Notes: a model not told the origin generated them from the letters alone. A DNA stretch of 35,046 nucleotides from Cellulomonas hominis (GCF_901521055.1 NZ_CABEGA010000045.1:1-35046), one strand, 5' to 3'; numbered from the stretch's first letter, positions 15,980-25,019 are shown. Numbers and translations are program-made.

Positions 15980-17683
15980 TCACACGGCGTCGGCGTAGCT
16001 GTCCACCACCGAGACGTCGAGCGCGAAGTCCACCGGCGTGGGCCCGAACAGCAGCCGGCCGGCCTCGACCGCCGCCTCCCGCACGGCCGTCGCCACGTCC
16101 TCGGCGACCTCCGCGGGGGCGTGCACCACGATCTCGTCGTGCAGGAAGAACACGAGGTGCGGCCGGCCGGGCATGCCCGCCACGCGCTGCCGCAGGACGG
16201 CCATCCAGCACAGCGCCCACTCCGCCGCGGTGCCCTGCACGACGAAGTTCCGGGTGAACCGGCCCCAGTCGCGGGAGCGCCGGCGCGCCGCGCGCACGTC
16301 CTCGGGCGCGGCGCCCTCGGCCGAGGCGGCCTGACGCTCGGCGAGCCACGCGGCGCTGGGCAGCGGGGAGGATCGCCCGAGCCAGGTGGTGACCTGCTCG
16401 CCGCGCTCCCCCGCGCGCGCGGCCTCCTCGACCAGCGCGACCGCCCGCGGGTAGGCCCGCGCGAGCTGCGGCATCAGCACCGCGCTCGCGCCGGTGGTCG
16501 CCCCGTAGATCGCGCCGAGCATGGCGTACTTGGCCTGCTTGCGGTCCGCGACGATGCCCGCCTCGACGACCCCCGCGTACAGGTCGGCGTGCCGGCCCGC
16601 CGCGGCCATCGCGCCGTCGCCGGACATCGCGGCGAGCACGCGCGGCTCGAGCTGGGCGGCGTCCGCCACGACGAACCGCCAGCCCGGGTCGGACCGCACG
16701 GCGTCCCGGATGACCGCGGGCAGCTGGAGCGCGCCCCCGCCGCTGCTGGCCCACCGCCCGGTGACGACCCCGCCGGGGACGTAGTCGGGCCGGAACCGGC
16801 CGTCGTGCACCCACCGGTCCAGCCAGGCCCAGCCGTTGGCCGACAGCAGCCGGGCGAGCTTCTTGTACTCCAGCAGCGGCTCCCGCACCGGGTGGTCGAG
16901 CGCCCGGATCTCGGCCGTGCGCGTCGACGGCACGTCCAGCCCCGCGGCCCGCAGGGCGCGCAGCAGCTCGGGCTGGGAGTCGGGGTTGAGGCCGGGCCGG
17001 TCGAGCGCCGCGCCGACCCGCTCCGCCAGCTCCGCGAGCCGCGACGGCCGGGCACCCTCGTGCGGCCGCGGGCCCAGCAGCCCGGCGAGCAGCGCGTCGT
17101 GCACGTCCGCCCGGAACGGCAGGCCGTCGTGCCGCATCTCGGCGGCGATCAGCGCGCCGGTGGACTCGGCCGCCAGCAGCAGCCGCAGTCGCCCGTCGTC
17201 CCCGGCCTCGGTGAGGCTGACGAGCTGGCGCCGGAGCTCGGCGGGCACGTCGGGGGCGGCGTCCGGCACGGCCGTCGGGAGGGCGTCGAACAGGCTCGGC
17301 TCGTCCGGCTCGTGCGGGCCCGTCCCGCCCGCCGCGGCCGCACGGTCCCACGGCCCCTCGGCGGCCCGCGCGACGGCGGTCCCGGCGCACCGGGTGCTGC
17401 GCCGCAGGATCGTGTGGCACAGCCGCAGGTCGTGCGCGCGCTCCACGCGGACCCCGGCGGCGAGCAGGTCCGGGTACCAGTGCTCGGTGTCGTCCCACAC
17501 CCAGCGCGCCCCGCCGGCGGCCTCCCTCGCCGCGACGGCGGCGGCCAGGTCGGCGCCGGCGACACGGACCGGCGGCCCGACCTCGCCGGCCTCGGCGGCG
17601 GCGACGTCTCTGACCTCGCGCAGCACGGCACCGCCGGGTCGGTCCGGGTCGACGGCGACGAGGACGAGCGGCACGCCGTCCAT
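15980..17683 (-). CDS. Pol I-type DNA polymerase lacking 5' nuclease ('bifunctional 3'-5' exonuclease/polymerase' family)
   Basis: A 567-residue family A polymerase. The C-terminal half has motif A DAAQLEPR (D341), motif B RKQAKYAMLGAIYG (R381, K385, Y393) and motif C HDE (515-517), so the catalytic carboxylates are present. The motif B position normally Phe (E. coli F762) is Leu389. The N-terminal 200 residues match the exonuclease-domain slot, but I cannot find DEDD exonuclease residues, so proofreading is doubtful. There is no 5' nuclease domain. It resembles a second Pol I-like protein common in actinomycetes, possibly for repair. Start uncertain: ATG 17683 is preferred over GTG 17704 because it begins directly with the first beta-strand; neither has a clear ribosome site. 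Divergent from PAC2. Confidence 0.82.
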   Translation of the reverse strand: MDGVPLVLVAVDPDRPGGAVLREVRDVAAAEAGEVGPPVRVAGADLAAAVAAREAAGGARWVWDDTEHWYPDLLAAGVRVERAHDLRLCHTILRRSTRCAGTAVARAAEGPWDRAAAAGGTGPHEPDEPSLFDALPTAVPDAAPDVPAELRRQLVSLTEAGDDGRLRLLLAAESTGALIAAEMRHDGLPFRADVHDALLAGLLGPRPHEGARPSRLAELAERVGAALDRPGLNPDSQPELLRALRAAGLDVPSTRTAEIRALDHPVREPLLEYKKLARLLSANGWAWLDRWVHDGRFRPDYVPGGVVTGRWASSGGGALQLPAVIRDAVRSDPGWRFVVADAAQLEPRVLAAMSGDGAMAAAGRHADLYAGVVEAGIVADRKQAKYAMLGAIYGATTGASAVLMPQLARAYPRAVALVEEAARAGERGEQVTTWLGRSSPLPSAAWLAERQAASAEGAAPEDVRAARRRSRDWGRFTRNFVVQGTAAEWALCWMAVLRQRVAGMPGRPHLVFFLHDEIVVHAPAEVAEDVATAVREAAVEAGRLLFGPTPVDFALDVSVVDSYADAV

Positions 17684-17721
17684 TCTCCCAGCCAGGTCCG
17701 ACACCGCGGCACCGCACGTCC

Positions 17722-17727
17722 TACGCT
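17722..17727 (+). promoter_or_regulatory. -10 of the PAC2 gene, leaderless
   Basis: TACGCT, then 6 nt, then ATG at 17734. A CCGACA -35-like element lies 18 nt upstream (17698-17703). Confidence 0.6.
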
Positions 17728-17733
17728 GGGCCG

Positions 17734-18597
17734 ATGACCGAGCAGGCGAACACCCCCGCGGCCCTCCCCGAGCAGGAGACCATCCTGCTCGCGGCGTTCG
17801 AGGGCTGGAACGACGCGGGGTCGGCCGCCAGCCAGGCGCTCGAGCACCTGCACGAGGTCTGGGGCGCCGAGCAGGTCGACGAGCTCGACCCGGAGGAGTA
17901 CCACGACTTCCAGGTCAACCGCCCCGTGATCGGCGCCGGCGAGGACGGCCGCCGCGAGATCACCTGGCCGACCACCGCGGTCGCCGTGGCGACGACTCCG
18001 CGCGCCGGCCGGAAGGTCGTGCTGGTCCACGGCATCGAGCCGTCGATGCGCTGGCGCCGGTACTGCGGCGAGCTGCTCGACATCGCGCAGGGCCTGCGGG
18101 TCGGCACGGTCATCACCCTGGGCGCGCTGCTCGCGGACGTCCCCCACACGCGGCCCATCCCGGTGACGGCGACCAGCGAGGAGGCCGACGTCCGCGAGGC
18201 GCTCGACGTCGAGGCCAACTCCTACGAGGGCCCCACGGGCATCGTCGGCGTGCTGCAGCACGAGGCCGCCGCGCGCGGCATGAAGACCGTCTCCCTGTGG
18301 GCCGCGGTGCCGCACTACGTCGCGCACCCGCCGTCGCCGAAGGCCACGCTCGCGCTGCTGCACCGCATCGAGCAGCTGACCGGCGAGCCGATCCCCCTGG
18401 GCGACCTGCCGGAGGACGCGGCGGCGTGGCAGGACGGCGTGGACGAGCTCGCCAGCGAGGACACCGAGATCGCGGAGTACGTCCACCAGCTCGAGGAGGC
18501 CAAGGACACCGCCGAGCTCCCGGAGGCGAGCGGCGAGGCGATCGCCCAGGAGTTCGAGCGGTACCTGCGCCGCCGGGACAAGGGCATCGGCGGCTGA
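17734..18597 (+). CDS. PAC2-family protein
   Basis: A 287-residue protein of the PAC2 (proteasome assembly chaperone-like) family, which in actinomycetes is soluble and of unproven role. The hallmark start ETILLAAFEGWNDAGSAAS is followed by VVLVHGIEPSMRWRRYC, VITLGALLADVPHTRP and VSLWAAVPHYVAHPPSPKA, all in the usual order. The C-terminal 60 residues are charged and helical. The ATG is predicted to be the transcript 5' end. It is convergent with mshC, the two stops being about 30 bp apart, an arrangement I recall being broadly conserved near mshC in actinomycetes. It might assist proteasome assembly, but no proteasome gene is in the window. Confidence 0.85.
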   Translation: MTEQANTPAALPEQETILLAAFEGWNDAGSAASQALEHLHEVWGAEQVDELDPEEYHDFQVNRPVIGAGEDGRREITWPTTAVAVATTPRAGRKVVLVHGIEPSMRWRRYCGELLDIAQGLRVGTVITLGALLADVPHTRPIPVTATSEEADVREALDVEANSYEGPTGIVGVLQHEAAARGMKTVSLWAAVPHYVAHPPSPKATLALLHRIEQLTGEPIPLGDLPEDAAAWQDGVDELASEDTEIAEYVHQLEEAKDTAELPEASGEAIAQEFERYLRRRDKGIGG

Positions 18598-18628
18598 GCC
18601 ACCGGCGCCGATGCCGGGTGCGCAGGCG

Positions 18629-19882
18629 CTAGAGCCGCACCCCGAGCAGCGCGTTCACCGCGCGGGCGACGACGCCGGGGGCACCGACCTCGGTCTCGTC
18701 CCCGGCCAGCGACCGCTCGGCCCACGCGTCGACCGCCCGCAGCGCCCGCGGCGCGTCCAGGTCGGTCGCGACGGCGTCCCGGATCTCCGCCAGGGTCGCC
18801 TCGGTGGCCGGGCCCCCGTTGCCGGACACGGCCGCGCGCCACCGGTCGAGCCGGGCCCGCGCGGCGCCCAGCACCTCGTCGGTCCACTCCCAGTCGCTCG
18901 CGTAGTGGTGGTCGAGGATCGCGAGGCGCACGGCCATGGCGTCGACGCCCTGCTCGCGCAGCCGGGAGACGAGCACGAGGTTGCCGAGCGACTTGCTCAT
19001 CTTCTGCCCGTGCAGCCCGACCATGCCGGTGTGCACGTGGGTACGCGCGCCGTGCCCGCTGCCGAGCAGCCGCGCGTGCGACGTGCTCATCTCGTGGTGC
19101 GGGAACCGCAGGTCGGACCCGCCGCCCTGCACGTCGAACGGGAGGCCGATGCCGTCGCGGGCGATCACGGCGCACTCGATGTGCCAGCCGGGGCGCCCGG
19201 GCCCGAGGTCGTTGCCGTCCCAGGACGGCTCACCCGGGCGGGCCGCCCGCCACAGCAGCGGGTCCAGCGGGTCGCGCTTGCCGGGCCGGGCCGGGTCGCC
19301 CCCGCGCTCCGCGAACAGGTCCAGCATCTCGGGGCGGCTCAGGCGGGCGACCTCGCCGAAGCCGGGGTCGGCGGACAGGTCGGCGTACACGTCGCCGGTG
19401 CCGGCCCCGTGGGTGTCGGGCACGCCGACGACGTACGCGGCGCCGGCGGCGAGCATCGCCTCGACGGCCTTCACGACGTCGGGCACCGACTCGACCGCGC
19501 CGGTGTAGACGTCCGGCGGCACGACGCCGAGGGCGGTCATGTCCTCCAGGTAGAGCGCCGTCTGGTCGGCGGCGAGCTCGCGCCAGTCCACCCCGGTCGC
19601 CTCGGCGCGCTCCAGCAGCGGGTCGTCGACGTCGGTGACGTTGGACGCGTACCGGACGCGCTTGCCCTCGTCGAGCCAGCCGCGCACCAGCAGGTCGAAC
19701 GCGACGTACGTGGCGGCGTGCCCCATGTGGGTGGCGTCGTACGGGGTGATGCCGCAGACGTAGACCGTCGCGTCCGGGCCCGGTGCGGCGACGACGAGCT
19801 CACCGGTCGACGTGTCCCGGACCCGCACGGGGCCTCCCTGGCCGGGGAGCTGCGGGATCTGCGGGGCGGGCCAGGTGAGCAC
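18629..19882 (-). CDS. mshC: L-cysteine:1D-myo-inositol 2-amino-2-deoxy-alpha-D-glucopyranoside ligase
   Basis: A 417-residue mycothiol-biosynthesis ligase, paralogous to cysteinyl-tRNA synthetase. It activates cysteine with ATP and joins it to GlcN-Ins in the cytosol. Visible are C43 ([14 protein letters not shown]) with the HxGH ATP motif at 52-55, C237 (WHIECAVIA) and H262/H263 (PHHEMS) as zinc ligands, and KMSKS at 294-298. Lack of the tRNA-binding C-terminus and a length near 410 separate it from CysS. The start is GTG at 19882, where TACGCT lies 7 nt upstream, fitting a leaderless mRNA; longer frames run into non-coding DNA. Its presence marks the host as a mycothiol-using actinobacterium. 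Confidence 0.95.
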   Translation of the reverse strand: MLTWPAPQIPQLPGQGGPVRVRDTSTGELVVAAPGPDATVYVCGITPYDATHMGHAATYVAFDLLVRGWLDEGKRVRYASNVTDVDDPLLERAEATGVDWRELAADQTALYLEDMTALGVVPPDVYTGAVESVPDVVKAVEAMLAAGAAYVVGVPDTHGAGTGDVYADLSADPGFGEVARLSRPEMLDLFAERGGDPARPGKRDPLDPLLWRAARPGEPSWDGNDLGPGRPGWHIECAVIARDGIGLPFDVQGGGSDLRFPHHEMSTSHARLLGSGHGARTHVHTGMVGLHGQKMSKSLGNLVLVSRLREQGVDAMAVRLAILDHHYASDWEWTDEVLGAARARLDRWRAAVSGNGGPATEATLAEIRDAVATDLDAPRALRAVDAWAERSLAGDETEVGAPGVVARAVNALLGVRL

Positions 19883-19889
19883 GGCGTCG

Positions 19890-19895
19890 AGCGTA
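19890..19895 (-). promoter_or_regulatory. -10 of mshC, leaderless
   Basis: TACGCT on the minus strand, 7 nt before the GTG at 19882. No ribosome-binding site is visible. Confidence 0.6.
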
Positions 19896-20045
19896 GCCGC
19901 TGCCCGTGGGGCGGGCGCGCGCCGTCCGCCCGCACGTGACGGACCCCACGCCACGGACCGCGCACGACGACCCCCGCGCGGCCCGCACCGGGTGACTCCG
20001 CCGGCCCGGCGGCGCGTCGGCCGGACGCGCCGCGCGGGCGACCGC

Positions 20046-20051
20046 CACAAT
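20046..20051 (+). promoter_or_regulatory. Possible -10 of the CorA gene
   Basis: CACAAT ends 6 nt before the GTG at 20058. It is weaker than the TANNNT elements but in the same position, which helps decide the start. Confidence 0.4.
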
Positions 20052-20057
20052 GCCGAG

Positions 20058-21050
20058 GTGGAGAGCGCGTGGGTGCATGCAGGCGAGGGCTGGACGGCGA
20101 CGCCCCCGGACGGGCTGCTGGCGCTGCTCGCGGCCCCGGAGCCGCCCACCGCGTGGGTGCACGTCGACTCGCTCGACGCGATCGCCGACGCGGCCCGCCA
20201 GGCCGGGATCCCGGAGTCGGTGGTCCGCCGCTCGGCCGAGGGCAGCGTCACCGGCGGCGGCCTCGGCGACCCGCGGCACCCGCAGCTGCGCCGGCTCGCC
20301 GGCGGCGGCAAGTACCTGGTGTGCCCCACGCTCGCGTACGACCCGCGGACGCGCGACGTCACGACGGGCGTCTGGGCGGCGCTGGTCGTGGACGACGTGA
20401 CGATCACCGCCGAGGAGGGCCCGGCCGACCTGCTGGACGCGGTCCTGGACAACCTGCGCGACGAGGAGCACCTGCCGCAGGATCGGCCCGGCCACGTGTT
20501 CGCGGCCGTCCTGACGGCGCTGGTCCGGCGGGCGGGCGACGTCGAGCTCGGCATCGGCGAGGCGGTGGCCGACGTCGAGCAGGTCGTGTTCACCCCGCAG
20601 ACCGACGACCCCGCCGAGGTGGTCTACGACCTCAAGCGCGAGATCGCGGAGGCCCGCCGCGCGCTGGTCCCGCTGCTGTCCGCGTTCCCGGAGCTGGTCG
20701 CGGAGCAGGAGGACAGCCGGCGCGAGACCCGCACGATGCGGTGGATCCGGCGCCTGGACACGGTGCTCACCAAGGTCGACCGGCACCTCGACGCCCACGA
20801 CGCCCTGCTCGGGGACATGCTGTCGGTCCACCTGGCGCGCGTGTCGGTGCGGCAGAACGAGGACATGCGGAAGATCTCGGGCTGGGCGGCGATCATCGCG
20901 GTGCCGACGCTCATCGCGGGCGTCTACGGGATGAACTTCGACCACATGCCGGAGCTGCACTGGCTGCTCGGCTACCCGCTCTCCGTGCTGCTGATGGCCG
21001 CGTCCGCGACGGTGCTCTACCGGCTGTTCAAGCGCTCCGACTGGCTCTGA
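20058..21050 (+). CDS. CorA-family Mg2+/Co2+ transporter-like protein
   Basis: A 330-residue CorA-type protein. A long cytoplasmic alpha/beta domain and helical stalk ([20 protein letters not shown] ... [20 protein letters not shown]) end in two C-terminal transmembrane helices flanking the signature YGMNF. After GMNF comes DHMPELHW, close to the usual MPEL loop that guards the pore. It should form a pentameric divalent-cation channel. The GTG start at 20058 is chosen because a CACAAT -10 lies 6 nt before it and because the upstream frame is Arg/Pro-rich shadow. Divergent from mshC and convergent with uppP. Confidence 0.9.
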   Translation: MESAWVHAGEGWTATPPDGLLALLAAPEPPTAWVHVDSLDAIADAARQAGIPESVVRRSAEGSVTGGGLGDPRHPQLRRLAGGGKYLVCPTLAYDPRTRDVTTGVWAALVVDDVTITAEEGPADLLDAVLDNLRDEEHLPQDRPGHVFAAVLTALVRRAGDVELGIGEAVADVEQVVFTPQTDDPAEVVYDLKREIAEARRALVPLLSAFPELVAEQEDSRRETRTMRWIRRLDTVLTKVDRHLDAHDALLGDMLSVHLARVSVRQNEDMRKISGWAAIIAVPTLIAGVYGMNFDHMPELHWLLGYPLSVLLMAASATVLYRLFKRSDWL

Positions 21051-21071
21051 GCCCGGGCGCCCGCGGGTCCG

Positions 21072-21953
21072 TCACGCCCCGGCGAGCGGGTCCAGCACCC
21101 CGGTGACCAGCAGCAGCGCCACGACGACCGCCAGGCCGATCCGGTAGACGACGAACGGGCGGTACGAGAACGTCGACACGATCTTCAGGAACCCGATGAT
21201 CACGACGTACCCGACCACGAACGCCACGATCGTCGCGATGACTGTGACCCCCAGCGCCGGCGTGCCCGCCGTGCCGAAGTCGCCCGCGCTCGACGCCAGC
21301 TGGAACAGGCCGGACCCGAGCACCGCCGGGATGGCCAGCAGGAACGAGTACCGCGCCGCGGCCTCCCGCGTGTAGCCCATCAGCAGGCCGGCGGTGATCG
21401 TGCCGCCCGACCGGGACACCCCGGGGATCAGCGCCATCGCCTGCGCCAGCCCGAAGTACACGGCGTGCCGCGGGTTCAGGTCGGTGAGCGGCTTCTCGTG
21501 CCGGCCGCGCCGGTCGGCCCAGTCGAGCACGAGCGCGAAGCCCGCGAGCGTCAGCACGATGAGCCACAGGTTCCGGAACGGCTGCTCGATGGCGTCCTGG
21601 AACAGCAGCCCCAGCACGACGATCGGCACCGAGCCGAGCGCGATGTACCAGGCCATCTGCGCGTCGGGGTCGCGCGGGCCGTCCGCCGGGGCGCCCGTCC
21701 GGGACCGCCAGTCGGTGCCGAGGTCCCCGCGCACCGCCCGCCACCAGTGCGTGCAGATGCGGGCGATGTCGCGCCGGAAGTACAGCAGCACGGCGGTCTC
21801 GGTGCCGATCTGCGTGATCGCGGTGAAGGCCGCGCCGGGGTCGCCGGACCCGATGAGCTCGCCCACGATGCGCAGGTGCGCGCTGGACGACACGGGCAGG
21901 AACTCGGTCAGACCCTGGACGAGGCCGAGGACGATCGCCTCCCAGACGCTCAT
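21072..21953 (-). CDS. uppP: Undecaprenyl-diphosphate phosphatase
   Basis: A 293-residue integral membrane phosphatase that recycles the lipid carrier for peptidoglycan by converting C55-PP to C55-P; such enzymes give bacitracin tolerance. Motif 1, [12 protein letters not shown] (E17, H26), and motif 2, [10 protein letters not shown], are intact, and the rest is hydrophobic helices. The start at 21953 ([10 protein letters not shown]) matches the family; the 14 extra upstream residues in the open frame are polar and unlike the family. Only a weak GAGA ribosome site is seen, with a TATCGT -10 about 40 bp upstream (21994-21999). It is divergent from the aldo/keto reductase and convergent with CorA. 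Confidence 0.95.
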   Translation of the reverse strand: MSVWEAIVLGLVQGLTEFLPVSSSAHLRIVGELIGSGDPGAAFTAITQIGTETAVLLYFRRDIARICTHWWRAVRGDLGTDWRSRTGAPADGPRDPDAQMAWYIALGSVPIVVLGLLFQDAIEQPFRNLWLIVLTLAGFALVLDWADRRGRHEKPLTDLNPRHAVYFGLAQAMALIPGVSRSGGTITAGLLMGYTREAAARYSFLLAIPAVLGSGLFQLASSAGDFGTAGTPALGVTVIATIVAFVVGYVVIIGFLKIVSTFSYRPFVVYRIGLAVVVALLLVTGVLDPLAGA

Positions 21954-22033
21954 GCTCGGGTCTCGTTCTCGATGCGCGCAGCCACGAGGCGCCACGATAG
22001 CGGCTGGTCACCGACGCGCACCGCCGGCCCCGT

Positions 22034-22039
22034 TACCCT
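22034..22039 (+). promoter_or_regulatory. -10 of the aldo/keto reductase gene, leaderless
   Basis: TACCCT, 7 nt before ATG 22047, with CCGACG (22011-22016) 17 nt upstream as a -35. Confidence 0.6.
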
Positions 22040-22046
22040 CGCACCC

Positions 22047-23009
22047 ATGGAACAGCGCCAGCTCGGACGGACCGGCCTGCGGGTCTCGCACCTCGGACTC
22101 GGGACGCTGACCTGGAGCCGGGACACCGACGAGCTCGACGCCGCCGAGCAGCTGCGCGACTTCGCGGACGCCGGCGGCACCCTCGTGGACACCTCGGCCT
22201 CGTACGCGGACGGCGGCGCGGAGGAGCTGCTCGGGTCGCTCGTCGGCCGGGTGGTCCCCCGCGACGAGCTCGTGCTGTGCACCAAGGCGGGCGTCCGGCG
22301 CACCCCCGACGGCGGCGTGGTCGACGCCTCCCGCGGCGCGCTGCTGGACACGCTGGACGCGTCGCTGCGCCGCCTCGGCACCGACCACGTCGACCTGTGG
22401 CTGGTCCAGACGCCCGACCCCCGCACGCCGCTGACGGAGACCGTCACCGCGCTGCGCCGGGCGGTCGACTCGGGCCGCGCCCGGTACGTCGGGCTGTCGA
22501 ACCACGCCGGGTGGCAGGTCGCCCGCGCCGCGACCCTGCTGGGCGACGACCCCGGCCTCGCGGCCGTCGAGGCGGAGTACTCACTGCTGCAGCGGGGCAT
22601 CGAGCGCGAGGTGCTCCCCGCCGCCGCGGACCTCGGCATCGGGCTGCTGGCGTGGTCGCCGCTGGGCCGCGGCGTGCTGACCGGCAAGTACCGGCGCACC
22701 GTGCCCGCCGACTCCCGTGCCGCCTCCCCGCACCTGGCCGGGTTCGTGGAGCCGTACCTCGGGTCGGTCGCCGCCGCCGTCGTGGAGGCGCTCGTCGTCG
22801 CCGCGAAGGGGCTCGAGCGGGCACCCCTGGAGGTTGCGCTGGCGTGGCTGCGGGTGCGCGCGCAGGTGGCGTCGGCGATCGTCGGGGCGCGCACGCCCGC
22901 GCAGCTGCGGGCCTCGCTCGCCGCCGAGGACGTCGAGCTGCCGCCGGAGATCCTGCGGGCCCTGGACGAGATCAGCGCGCCCGCGCTGGGCTACCCCGAG
23001 CGCCGCTGA
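22047..23009 (+). CDS. Aldo/keto reductase
   Basis: A 320-residue TIM-barrel AKR that should reduce aldehydes or ketones with NADPH. The barrel starts LGRTGLRVSHLGLGT. The tetrad residues D48 (VDTS), Y53 (SASYADGG) and K80 (LCTKAG) are present, but the fourth position, usually His, is Gln121 (LWLVQTPDP). Other tetrad-His variants are known (for example Asn in Kv-beta), so it may still bind NADPH with altered rate or substrate. The C-terminal cofactor segment ASAIVGARTPAQL is typical. TACCCT lies 7 nt before the ATG, predicting a leaderless transcript. Divergent from uppP. Confidence 0.9.
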   Translation: MEQRQLGRTGLRVSHLGLGTLTWSRDTDELDAAEQLRDFADAGGTLVDTSASYADGGAEELLGSLVGRVVPRDELVLCTKAGVRRTPDGGVVDASRGALLDTLDASLRRLGTDHVDLWLVQTPDPRTPLTETVTALRRAVDSGRARYVGLSNHAGWQVARAATLLGDDPGLAAVEAEYSLLQRGIEREVLPAAADLGIGLLAWSPLGRGVLTGKYRRTVPADSRAASPHLAGFVEPYLGSVAAAVVEALVVAAKGLERAPLEVALAWLRVRAQVASAIVGARTPAQLRASLAAEDVELPPEILRALDEISAPALGYPERR

Positions 23010-23043
23010 CCCCTCGCGGGGCCACGCCGCGCGGCCGGGCCCC

Positions 23044-23349
23044 CTACGGCTGCCGCGCGTCGTCCTCGTCGTACGGCGCCTCGGGCAGGTCGTCGACGTC
23101 GTAGTCGTCGGCGTCCTCGGGCTCCTCGTCGTCCTCGTCCTCGTCGTCGTCCTCCGCGAGGTAGAACGGCGTGGCCTCGCCGTGCACGGTGCCCAGGGCG
23201 TCGTCGTACACCTCGAAGGCGTCCGCGAGCACGTCGTACGCGTCATCCACCGCCGGGTCGTCGTCGCCCCGGCGGGCGGACACGGCGGAGTAGTGCGCCT
23301 CGAGAGCAGCGATGAGGCGGTCCAGTGCCGCGCGCGGGTCGATAGCCAT
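23044..23349 (-). CDS. Small protein with highly acidic tail
   Basis: A 101-residue protein I do not recognise with certainty. The first 60 residues are predicted helical (PRAALDRLIAALEAHYSAV, then DDAYDVLADAFEVYDDALG). Residues 66-97 are almost all Asp/Glu (AEDDDEDEDDEEPEDADDYD). No signal peptide, membrane segment or catalytic motif is seen. The acidic tail could be a nucleic-acid mimic or a partner-binding tail, but that is inference. The start is ATG 23349 because TACGGT lies 6 nt upstream; the longer frame overlaps the divergent DUF5703 region. It is convergent with the aldo/keto reductase and divergent from DUF5703. Confidence 0.75.
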   Translation of the reverse strand: MAIDPRAALDRLIAALEAHYSAVSARRGDDDPAVDDAYDVLADAFEVYDDALGTVHGEATPFYLAEDDDEDEDDEEPEDADDYDVDDLPEAPYDEDDARQP

Positions 23350-23355
23350 GCGACG

Positions 23356-23361
23356 ACCGTA
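23356..23361 (-). promoter_or_regulatory. -10 of the acidic protein gene, leaderless
   Basis: TACGGT, 6 nt before the ATG at 23349, with no Shine-Dalgarno sequence. Confidence 0.55.
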
Positions 23362-23410
23362 GCGCCGCACCAGGCACAATGGCACCACGATCGACTCGAA
23401 GGCGGTGGGC

Positions 23411-23659
23411 ATGGCACGCACCAACCTGAGCACGGACCGGCCCGGCTCCCCGGAGGCGGCCCGGCAGTACGAGTACCGGGTCCTGACGATCCCCCGGACC
23501 ACGAGCCGCAACGACGCCCGGCGCATGCTCACCGACGAGGCCGAGTACGGCCGCTGGGAGCTCGCCCGGACCCTGCTCTACACCGGCGGGGAGCGCAAGG
23601 TGTGGCTGCGGCGCCGGATCATCCGCGTCCGGTCGACCCTGGGGATGCTGGACGACTGA
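23411..23659 (+). CDS. DUF5703-family protein
   Basis: An 82-residue basic protein matching DUF5703, a small actinobacterial family of unknown function. The recognisable core is RQYEYRVLTIPRTTSRNDAR, then DEAEYGRWELARTLLYTGGE and WLRRRIIRVRST. It is likely a single-domain cytoplasmic alpha/beta protein, and its Arg-rich end could bind nucleic acid, though that is inference. ATG 23411 is preferred over the GTG at 23405, because GAAGG (23398-23402) is 8 nt before the ATG but only 2 nt before the GTG. A CACAAT -10 at 23375-23380 gives a short leader, unlike its leaderless neighbours. Its stop is 3 bp from that of the convergent M20 peptidase. Confidence 0.85.
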   Translation: MARTNLSTDRPGSPEAARQYEYRVLTIPRTTSRNDARRMLTDEAEYGRWELARTLLYTGGERKVWLRRRIIRVRSTLGMLDD

Positions 23660-23662
23660 GGC

Positions 23663-25012
23663 TCACGCCTCGCGCAGCAGCCCGTCGAGCACCCGGACGC
23701 CGAACCGCAGCGACTCGGCCGGCACCCGCTCGTCCACGCCGTGGAACAGCGCGGTGAAGTCGAGGTCCGCCGGCAGGCGCAGCGGCGCGAAGCCGTAGCC
23801 CGCGATGCCCAGCCGCGCGAGCGACTTGTTGTCCGTGCCGGCCGACAGCATGTACGGCAGCACGACCGCACCCGGGTCCTGCTCACGCAGCACGTCGGTC
23901 ATCGTGTCGACGAGCGTGCCCGTCGCGGGGACCTCCAGGCCGATGTCCAGGTGCTCGGGCTCGACGCGCACGGTCGGGCCGGCGAGCTCCCGCACCTTCG
24001 CCAGGACGGCCTCGTGGTCGCCGGGCAGCGGCCGGACGTCGACGGTCGCGGTCGCCCGGCCCGGGATGACGTTGGTCTTGTACCCGGCGTGCAGCTGGGT
24101 GGGGTTCGCGAGCGTGCGGATCGAGGACCCGACGAAGCGCCGCGCCGGGCCGAGCGCGCCGATCAGCCGGTCGATGGCCAGCGGGTCGTCGACGTCCAGC
24201 GGCAGGCCGGTCAGGTCGGCGACGCCCTCCAGCAGCGCGAGCACCGTGGGGGTCAGCCGGGTGTCCCACTGGTACGCGCCGATCCGGGCGACCGCGCCGG
24301 CGAGCTCCGTGACCGCGTTGTCCGGGTTGACGGCCGAGCCGTGGCCCGCGGTGCCGTCCGCGACGAGCCGGAGCCAGGCGATGCCCTTCTCGGCGGTCTG
24401 CAGCAGGTACGCGCGCCGGCCGTGCACGTCGACGGAGAACCCGCCGACCTCGGAGACGGCCTCGGTGGCGCCCGCGAACAGCTCGGGGCGCTCGTCGACG
24501 GCGTACCGGGCGCCGAACCGGCCACCGGCCTCCTCGTCGGCGAACATCGCGACCACGACGTCCCGGGCCGGGCGGCGGCCCTCGCGGACCATCTGGCGGA
24601 CGACCGCCAGGATCATCGCGTCCATGCCCTTCATGTCGACCGCGCCGCGGCCCCACACCATGCCGTCGAACTCCTCGCCGGCGAACGGGTCGACCTTCCA
24701 GTCCTTCGCCTCGGCGGGGACCACGTCGGTGTGCCCGTGCAGGACCAGCGCCGGGCGGCTCCGGTCGGTGCCCTCCAGGCGGACGACGACGTTCGCGCGG
24801 CCGGGGGCGCTCTCGAACAGCTCCGGCTCCAGCCCGACCTCGTGCAGCAGCGTCATGACGTGCTCGGCGGCGGACCGCTCCCCCGGGCCGGAGCCGTCGC
24901 CGTAGTTCGACGTGTCGAACCGGATCAGGTCCTGGCAGATCCGGACGACCTCCGCCTCGGCGGCCGAGGTGCCGGTGGTCGCGTCGGGGCTGGTGGCGGG
25001 CTCGTCGGTCAT
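23663..25012 (-). CDS. M20 family metallopeptidase (ArgE/DapE/CPG2-like)
   Basis: A 449-residue di-zinc amidohydrolase/peptidase. Zinc and catalytic positions are visible: H94 and D96 (LHGHTDVVP), D126 (GRGAVDMKG), E160/E161 (ADEEAGG), TAGHGSAVNPDNA for the dimerisation lid, and SAGTDNKSLA near the end, the slot for the last ligand motif. Relatives cleave dipeptides, acylated amino acids or succinyl-diaminopimelate, so the substrate is uncertain. No signal peptide is seen, so it is cytosolic. The start is ATG 25012 (MTDEPATS), 7 nt after TACCGT, predicting a leaderless mRNA; the ATG at 25021 would lie inside that promoter. M. tuberculosis has an M20 peptidase (Rv2141c) near mshC and uppP. Confidence 0.9.
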   Translation of the reverse strand: MTDEPATSPDATTGTSAAEAEVVRICQDLIRFDTSNYGDGSGPGERSAAEHVMTLLHEVGLEPELFESAPGRANVVVRLEGTDRSRPALVLHGHTDVVPAEAKDWKVDPFAGEEFDGMVWGRGAVDMKGMDAMILAVVRQMVREGRRPARDVVVAMFADEEAGGRFGARYAVDERPELFAGATEAVSEVGGFSVDVHGRRAYLLQTAEKGIAWLRLVADGTAGHGSAVNPDNAVTELAGAVARIGAYQWDTRLTPTVLALLEGVADLTGLPLDVDDPLAIDRLIGALGPARRFVGSSIRTLANPTQLHAGYKTNVIPGRATATVDVRPLPGDHEAVLAKVRELAGPTVRVEPEHLDIGLEVPATGTLVDTMTDVLREQDPGAVVLPYMLSAGTDNKSLARLGIAGYGFAPLRLPADLDFTALFHGVDERVPAESLRFGVRVLDGLLREA

Positions 25013-25019
25013 GCCGACC

